Source: Paraglaciecola arctica BSs20135 (GTDB lineage: Bacteria; Pseudomonadota; Gammaproteobacteria; Enterobacterales; Alteromonadaceae). From it: DNA of 64,000 nt. The notes beneath the pieces were generated by a model. That model searched no databases. It worked only from the letters and a program-made list of their open reading frames with translations, and had not been told where the DNA came from. A program made the position numbers and the translations under genes. Shown here piece after piece: positions 59,393 to 64,000 of this stretch (its first letter is position 1; each line of letters opens with the position of its first letter). The stretch spans positions 1 through 64,000 of the forward strand of contig NZ_BAEO01000010.1 in the NCBI RefSeq assembly GCF_000314995.1, in the 5' to 3' direction.

Positions 59393-60352
59393 CTAATCGT
59401 AAATAGGGTGGAAAGTATCAAAGGCAGCCTCACAGAAGTTACCCGGATCATTAAATCGCCTATTGCTGTTAAGCGCTGAAATTCCATGCATTTCTTCAGG
59501 AGTTAATTCAAAATCAAAAATACTTAAATTTTCAATTAAACGCTCTGGTCGAGATGTTTTTGGAATAATGGCATTTCCACGTTGTACGCCCCAACGCAAC
59601 ACAACTTGTGCGGCGGTTTTACCTAATCGTTGCGCTGCTTGTTTTACCACAGCCTGCTCTAACACAGATTCTGCAGCTCCAGCCATATCCAGTTCTAAGT
59701 AAGATAAAGCGCCTAGGGGTGAGAAAGCGGTCACCTCAATACCATACTGCTTGGCTAATCGCATCAAACGTTCTTGAGTTAAATAAGGATGGGATTCGAC
59801 TTGTAGTACCGAAGGTTTAATCTGGGCGTAAGACATCAAGTCATGCAACAAACCAGTGTTGTAGTTACAAACGCCAATCTGCTTGGCTAGGCCTTGTCGG
59901 TAGATATCTTCCATTCCTTGCCATGTTTCGAACAAAGGCACTGGCGCTAATTCCATTTTTCCAACAGCTGGATCGGTGATCCATTCTGGTGGGTAACGAT
60001 CATCAAAATCTACAAAAGGCTGCGCAATAGGAAAATGAATCAAATACAAATCAACATAATCCAATTGCAAATCGGCCAAAGTCTTTTCTAACGCAGGCTT
60101 AACATGTTCTTTAGCATGATAGGTGTTCCATAACTTAGATGTCACCCACAAATCTTCACGAGTACACAGACCATCATCAATCGCCCGTTTAATGCCCTCA
60201 CCTACTTGCACCTCGTTGCCGTAATCGCAAGCACTGTCTAGATGACGATATCCTGCTTTAATGGCGTTATACACTGCATCTGCACAGATATCCTGAGATA
60301 TTTTCCAAAGACCAAAGCCAACTTTGGGCATCTTTTTATGATTATTTGACAT
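59393..60352 (-). CDS. Aldo/keto reductase, 6-dehydroglucose reductase candidate
   Basis: A 319-residue NAD(P)H-dependent reductase of the AKR superfamily. The catalytic tetrad is D39, Y44, K73 and H106, and IPKTSRPERLIENLSIFDFELT is the cofactor-binding end. It is the first gene of the leftward operon AKR-dioxygenase-exporter, and operator site 3 lies 38 bases before its ATG. An enzyme that reduces the 6-aldehyde left after oxygenolytic desulfonation is known from the ASMO/ASDO sulfoquinovose pathways; the role here is inferred. Confidence 0.9.
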   Translation of the reverse strand: MSNNHKKMPKVGFGLWKISQDICADAVYNAIKAGYRHLDSACDYGNEVQVGEGIKRAIDDGLCTREDLWVTSKLWNTYHAKEHVKPALEKTLADLQLDYVDLYLIHFPIAQPFVDFDDRYPPEWITDPAVGKMELAPVPLFETWQGMEDIYRQGLAKQIGVCNYNTGLLHDLMSYAQIKPSVLQVESHPYLTQERLMRLAKQYGIEVTAFSPLGALSYLELDMAGAAESVLEQAVVKQAAQRLGKTAAQVVLRWGVQRGNAIIPKTSRPERLIENLSIFDFELTPEEMHGISALNSNRRFNDPGNFCEAAFDTFHPIYD

Positions 60353-60389
60353 TTATTGTTTCCAATTTTAAAAGCGTAAATTTATTTTA

Positions 60390-60437
60390 TATGTCTTATA
60401 TAAGACATAAGTTAAGTGAATGCTTAAACTTTGTCAA
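60390..60437 (-). promoter_or_regulatory. Promoter with GntR operator, site 3
   Basis: Read on the minus strand: TTGACA (60437-60432), a 17-base spacer, TAACTT (60414-60409), then the palindrome TATGTCTTATATAAGACATA (60409-60390). The order and spacing equal those of site 1, and even the spacers are alike (AAAATTTAA and AAGTTTAAG). It drives the AKR-dioxygenase-exporter operon. Confidence 0.8.
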
Positions 60438-60488
60438 ATGTGCTGAAGAGATAAAATTCTTTTTGGGGGAGGTTAAGTAACTTAAACT

Positions 60489-60522
60489 CGCAATAATAGC
60501 GTTCAGTATCGCTATTATTGCG
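60489..60522. repeat. Perfect 13-bp inverted repeat
   Basis: CGCAATAATAGCG (60489-60501) and CGCTATTATTGCG (60510-60522) surround an 8-base loop. There is no T-tract on either strand. It lies about 50 bases upstream of the site 3 promoter. The rest of 60353-60758 holds only the promoter, this repeat and a terminator. Confidence 0.75.
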
Positions 60523-60689
60523 CCTACCTTAGCTGAACTTGCTCCCAATAACTGGCTATTACTGCAGAAATTTATGATCAAGGGTTTCGGAAACTTCAAG
60601 TAAAGACACTGTTTATCAATCTGAGCTCGATTTATTGTTAACTTTTTAAATTGCTAAGCTAGTGTAATTGTTACCCAATTGCAGGCAAT

Positions 60690-60716
60690 AAAAAGGGCTA
60701 CGATTTAGCCCTTTTT
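60690..60716 (-). terminator. Intrinsic terminator after the large surface-protein gene
   Basis: AAAAAGGGCTA (60690-60700) pairs with TAGCCCTTTTT (60706-60716). The stem ends in T or A runs on both strands, so it can work in both directions; it serves the leftward gene ending at 60759. Confidence 0.8.
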
Positions 60717-60758
60717 ATATTATAGATTACAAACTTAGTTTTCTGTCCGACTGTGTAG

Positions 60759-63700
60759 TCAATCGGTCCCAGCAAATTCATACAGTAGCTGGAGCAGTTG
60801 ACTACGGTTGCCGTTGTGGCGGTCTATCATCCACACAGTGAAGTTTTGCTTGGGATAATCGCCATACACACCTTCAATAAGCAATATATATTGTTCATTC
60901 AGTATAGTGATTTCCGAAGCCAGAGAATTTTGCAGCACAAATGACTCTCCTGCTCCAAAAACATCACCTAAAGCATCTATGCCGCTGAGCATACTGCATT
61001 CTTTACTATTAATATTTAAACGCATAAGGCCGCCGATACTCGTTGGGTCATGTTTAATAAAGGCTAGTAACTCACCACTTTTATCCGACTGATAAACATC
61101 ACGAATATCACCCACCACAACCTTGTCTGCGATATAGTCAAAAGATGGGCTACAGTTTTGTAACGGGAATAAATCTGGGGCGACAAGGGGATCAGTTTGA
61201 TTTTCATCGATCAAATACAAACTTTGGCCAATATTAATATTCTGGTCCTGAGTACGAACAGGGACAGCCACTATGGAAGAACCTGCAAAGGCGGCAATTT
61301 CCCTTCCCTGATACAACTCTTGTCGGTAGAAAATATCACCATCCACATCCTCCCTGACTAACTCATCACTGCTCATCCTAGGTATCTCGCTACCATCAGG
61401 TGCAATACTTGAAACCTGCAAAATTGCCTCAGAGTTTATTCGGCTGTTGTAGCTGAGCGTAATATTGTCATTATGACTCTGAGCCACTGTTGGCCAGCCA
61501 ACAATAGTGTTTAGCTGCTTGACTAAACTGGCTGCTACGGCAAATGTTTGTTGTTGATATATCCGATAGCGAAACGCATCAGACGAGAATGCCGAATAGC
61601 TTATTCCCTGTGACTTATTTAAAAATAAACTGCTTACAGAACTAATATCGTCATCCCCTACTACATAGGTATAAGTGCTTGGATCAGACAAGGGGATAGA
61701 CACAATTCCACTGCCAGCAATCAGCAGTTCATCCGTTTGTGGCCGATAAACAAAATCCACTGGTGGGCTATATTGAATATTATAATTGTTGGCGGGCTCA
61801 ATTGTCAGTTCAGGCACATTTTCATTTACCCTTACTGAAGTGGCTGTACTTGCCGTGCTTTGTGCACTGCCGGCAACAGTCACTACTGTGACTTCATAGT
61901 TACTGTTGTGCTCCAAACCAGTTATCCAGGCCGTGGACTGAGACACTTCAGTTTCAGACGCAAGCTGACCAGTCAATTTGTCTCGTACGGATACTATATA
62001 GCCGGTAGCGGCGTTAACACTATCCCAGTTAACCTTGAGTACCTGGCCTATTACTGTGGTAACAATGTTTTGCGGCGCTAAGATGCTACCCGTGATACTC
62101 AAGGTGACAGTGATACTAGATGAACCTGCTGCGTTGGATGCTTGAATGTCAAATGCAACGACACCGCTTTGTACAGGTGTGCCACTGAGTCCCTTGGTGA
62201 CTGAGTTAAAACTTAACCAAGAAGGTAAATTGGCAACCGTTAAGTCATCAATTGGGCCGCCTAGGTTAGTGAACAGCGCAAGTACTGAGCTTGACCAAAA
62301 TACATTGGGTTGCAAGGGATCCACCTCAACGGCTAACAAGGCCGGTGTGCCAAACGCAATAGTTACCAGCTCAGATTCTAAACGATTGGCAACACTGTCG
62401 ATCACCTCAAGTTTAAAACTACCTTGTGCTGGTGCCTGAGGAACACCGGATATCTGCCCTGTTAAGCGATTCAATATGACACCATCTGGCAATTCACCTT
62501 CAGCTAGTTTGTAGCGATAAGGTGGGCATCCTCCACTGATTTCAATAATGTCAGTGGAGTAAAATTCATCTAAATTAGCCTCATTAGGAATATCGTTTAC
62601 CAAAAGTAGTGGCTCGTTGATATAAATAGGACCCACTTCAAGTAGGTGGCTGTCGTCGTCGCCATCTTTAATGATGGCGCCTACCCTAAATGTCCCGGTT
62701 TCAGTTGGAATGCCGCTGATCACCCCATTATTTTCATTTATTGATAAACCAAAAGGTAAACGCAAGTTGGGCGAGGCTACTGCATAATAACTAAACGGCT
62801 TGCGCCCTTTTACTGCAGTGGCTCCTGCTGGGCCAAAGGTCTGGTCGACAATACTGCAGGCTGGTAAGGTCAGTATGCCCCAAAAAAGCACATCGGGATC
62901 TATTACTAACTCAACCAGTTTAAAATCGTCTTGGCTGGTATTCAAAGTCACACACTTAGGCTCAGCCGCACCTAGCAACTCGGTACTGCCATCATCAACT
63001 AAATATACCTGTGCCTCAAAGCAGGTTTCTCCTTTGGGAGCCAACAACTGAGTTGTGGTATTTAAATCAACCTGCAATGTTGCACTTTGGGCAACACTGC
63101 GACTTTGACCAGTAACAATAGCAAAGGTAGTCTCATCATTAAGGGCGTCATTATCCAGTATCACACTAACGTTGACCCTAAATATGGAGGGAGTGGAATT
63201 ATTGGTTCCGGTCCTGCCCGGAATATCGTCGGCATTCCACCATGAAAAATGTGCTACTTCACCACGCAATGCTAGACCTGTAGTGGAAAGATTGGATGCC
63301 ACCACAATTCCATAACCTTCCTGTTGCCAAATACCGTTAGATTCATTTAAATACCACAGTGGAATTTCATCACCAACGGCCATGGTTTCACCATCAGGAA
63401 GAACAGTGGCGTAAACTGGCAGCTCAATGATGGCAGTACTACCCAGAGCTAACTGAAGCTCCTGTCCGTTTTGCATAAACAAATATTCTGTCGCACCAAA
63501 GCTGATCAGTATTTCCGCATCAGTTTCACCTTCGGCTATGCCAGCGTATGAACCCGGAAAGGCATTTCTCATACTGCCACGGCTTACATCCACTGGGCTC
63601 ATGTAAACGTCTATTTGGCCGCTCACTGGCTCGCCGTTTTTATCTACGAAAGCACCGCCATCAAAGGTCACTTTAGCGCCATCATAACCCACTAGTGATT

Positions 63701-64000
63701 GGGCATTTTCTGCCAATACCCGTTTAGCTGGTTGGCGCTTTAACAAACTAATACGGTAGTCGCTGGTCGAGCCCTTCGGACCTAAGTTGATATTTTTCAC
63801 CTGATTGGTGTAGCCAGGTGCGGAAAAACGAATTGTGGATGTTTGAGATGCAGGAAGTCCGCTAATTTCAATTAGATTATCGTCATCGGCTGATAGTGTT
63901 TCACCACTGGACACCACTGTAGCAAACGCTTCTGGAACAACACCGCCCTCAGCGTCCAAAATCAGTAAATTAAGAGTTGCTGCAGGTGGTGCAGGTGTAA
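60759..64000 (-). CDS. Large surface protein with putative Ig-like, fibronectin III and propeller-like regions (partial)
   Basis: At least 1080 codons; the start lies beyond base 64000. From the visible N-terminal side: a proline/alanine linker (PAPPAAT), a carboxypeptidase-regulatory-like region (DAEGGVVPEAFATVV), an ill-defined part with FVDKNGEPVSGQIDVYMSPVD, then three putative Ig (He_PIG) repeats with LPFGLSINENNGVISGIP, LPDGVILNRLTGQISGVP and LPSWLSFNSVTKGLSGTP, one fibronectin III domain (APQNIVTTV to STATSVRV) and a C-terminal ~350-residue region with repeated beta segments that may be a propeller. Such proteins are usually exported adhesins or matrix proteins; the signal peptide is outside the window. 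A terminator follows. Confidence 0.82.
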   Translation of the reverse strand, partial: TPAPPAATLNLLILDAEGGVVPEAFATVVSSGETLSADDDNLIEISGLPASQTSTIRFSAPGYTNQVKNINLGPKGSTSDYRISLLKRQPAKRVLAENAQSLVGYDGAKVTFDGGAFVDKNGEPVSGQIDVYMSPVDVSRGSMRNAFPGSYAGIAEGETDAEILISFGATEYLFMQNGQELQLALGSTAIIELPVYATVLPDGETMAVGDEIPLWYLNESNGIWQQEGYGIVVASNLSTTGLALRGEVAHFSWWNADDIPGRTGTNNSTPSIFRVNVSVILDNDALNDETTFAIVTGQSRSVAQSATLQVDLNTTTQLLAPKGETCFEAQVYLVDDGSTELLGAAEPKCVTLNTSQDDFKLVELVIDPDVLFWGILTLPACSIVDQTFGPAGATAVKGRKPFSYYAVASPNLRLPFGLSINENNGVISGIPTETGTFRVGAIIKDGDDDSHLLEVGPIYINEPLLLVNDIPNEANLDEFYSTDIIEISGGCPPYRYKLAEGELPDGVILNRLTGQISGVPQAPAQGSFKLEVIDSVANRLESELVTIAFGTPALLAVEVDPLQPNVFWSSSVLALFTNLGGPIDDLTVANLPSWLSFNSVTKGLSGTPVQSGVVAFDIQASNAAGSSSITVTLSITGSILAPQNIVTTVIGQVLKVNWDSVNAATGYIVSVRDKLTGQLASETEVSQSTAWITGLEHNSNYEVTVVTVAGSAQSTASTATSVRVNENVPELTIEPANNYNIQYSPPVDFVYRPQTDELLIAGSGIVSIPLSDPSTYTYVVGDDDISSVSSLFLNKSQGISYSAFSSDAFRYRIYQQQTFAVAASLVKQLNTIVGWPTVAQSHNDNITLSYNSRINSEAILQVSSIAPDGSEIPRMSSDELVREDVDGDIFYRQELYQGREIAAFAGSSIVAVPVRTQDQNINIGQSLYLIDENQTDPLVAPDLFPLQNCSPSFDYIADKVVVGDIRDVYQSDKSGELLAFIKHDPTSIGGLMRLNINSKECSMLSGIDALGDVFGAGESFVLQNSLASEITILNEQYILLIEGVYGDYPKQNFTVWMIDRHNGNRSQLLQLLYEFAGTD

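Overview
The window looks like the chromosome of a marine gammaproteobacterium of the Alteromonadales, most like Paraglaciecola/Glaciecola. This is inferred from gene content: an E. coli-like fadR-nhaB-dsbB order, GlnB and GloA very close to the enteric proteins, TonB receptor plus TRAP transporter sugar genes, wax-ester synthase and phasin storage genes, and a rather AT-rich background. There is no rRNA, tRNA, CRISPR array or prophage.

Layout. 1-5.3 kb: the start of a probable HvfA-type RiPP metallophore precursor cut by the window edge, nadE-glnB, a FimT/GspH-type pseudopilin, gloA, a lipoprotein GlpQ, a long AT-rich gap and a small outer-membrane protein. 5.5-10.4 kb: a chemoreceptor, an AlkC-like DNA glycosylase and a GMC oxidoreductase. 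10.6-19.9 kb: a neutral-lipid neighbourhood with a WS/DGAT acyltransferase, TetR regulator, orphan ParA ATPase, exported metallo-hydrolase, DUF445 membrane protein and patatin lipase, plus two unknown proteins, one resembling a degenerate HD-GYP. 20-24.4 kb: an MFS carrier, a BrnT/CopG toxin-antitoxin pair between two copies of a repeat, and two phasins, one with a histone-like repeat tail. 24.5-28.5 kb: fadR, nhaB, dsbB, fdhD. 28.7-38 kb: a RAYT-type transposase with downstream repeats, several housekeeping or unknown genes, an MFS/LysR pair, an auxiliary-type trpS preceded by a predicted Trp-Trp leader peptide, and a truncated second transposase. 38.3-41.8 kb: formaldehyde detoxification (SMR protein, frmA, fghA) with a divergent LysR gene. 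42-45.4 kb: a higher-GC class II uvrA between gene fragments.

45.6-60.4 kb holds the most interesting system. A GntR regulator, a cytoplasmic GH31 glycosidase, a TRAP transporter, a TonB receptor, an aldo/keto reductase, an Fe(II)/2-oxoglutarate dioxygenase and a YeiH-type sulfate/sulfite exporter are linked by three near-identical palindromes with core GTCTTATATAAGA. Two of these sit just after closely similar promoters. The set of functions matches oxygenolytic sulfoquinovose breakdown: glycoside uptake, hydrolysis to sulfoquinovose, dioxygenase cleavage to 6-dehydroglucose and sulfite, reduction to glucose, and export of the sulfur oxyanion. The substrate is an inference; the shared operator is read directly from the sequence. 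A KefB-like antiporter and an RCK-domain membrane protein lie inside this block without such a site.

The window ends inside a large surface protein with Ig-like, fibronectin III and probable beta-propeller regions.
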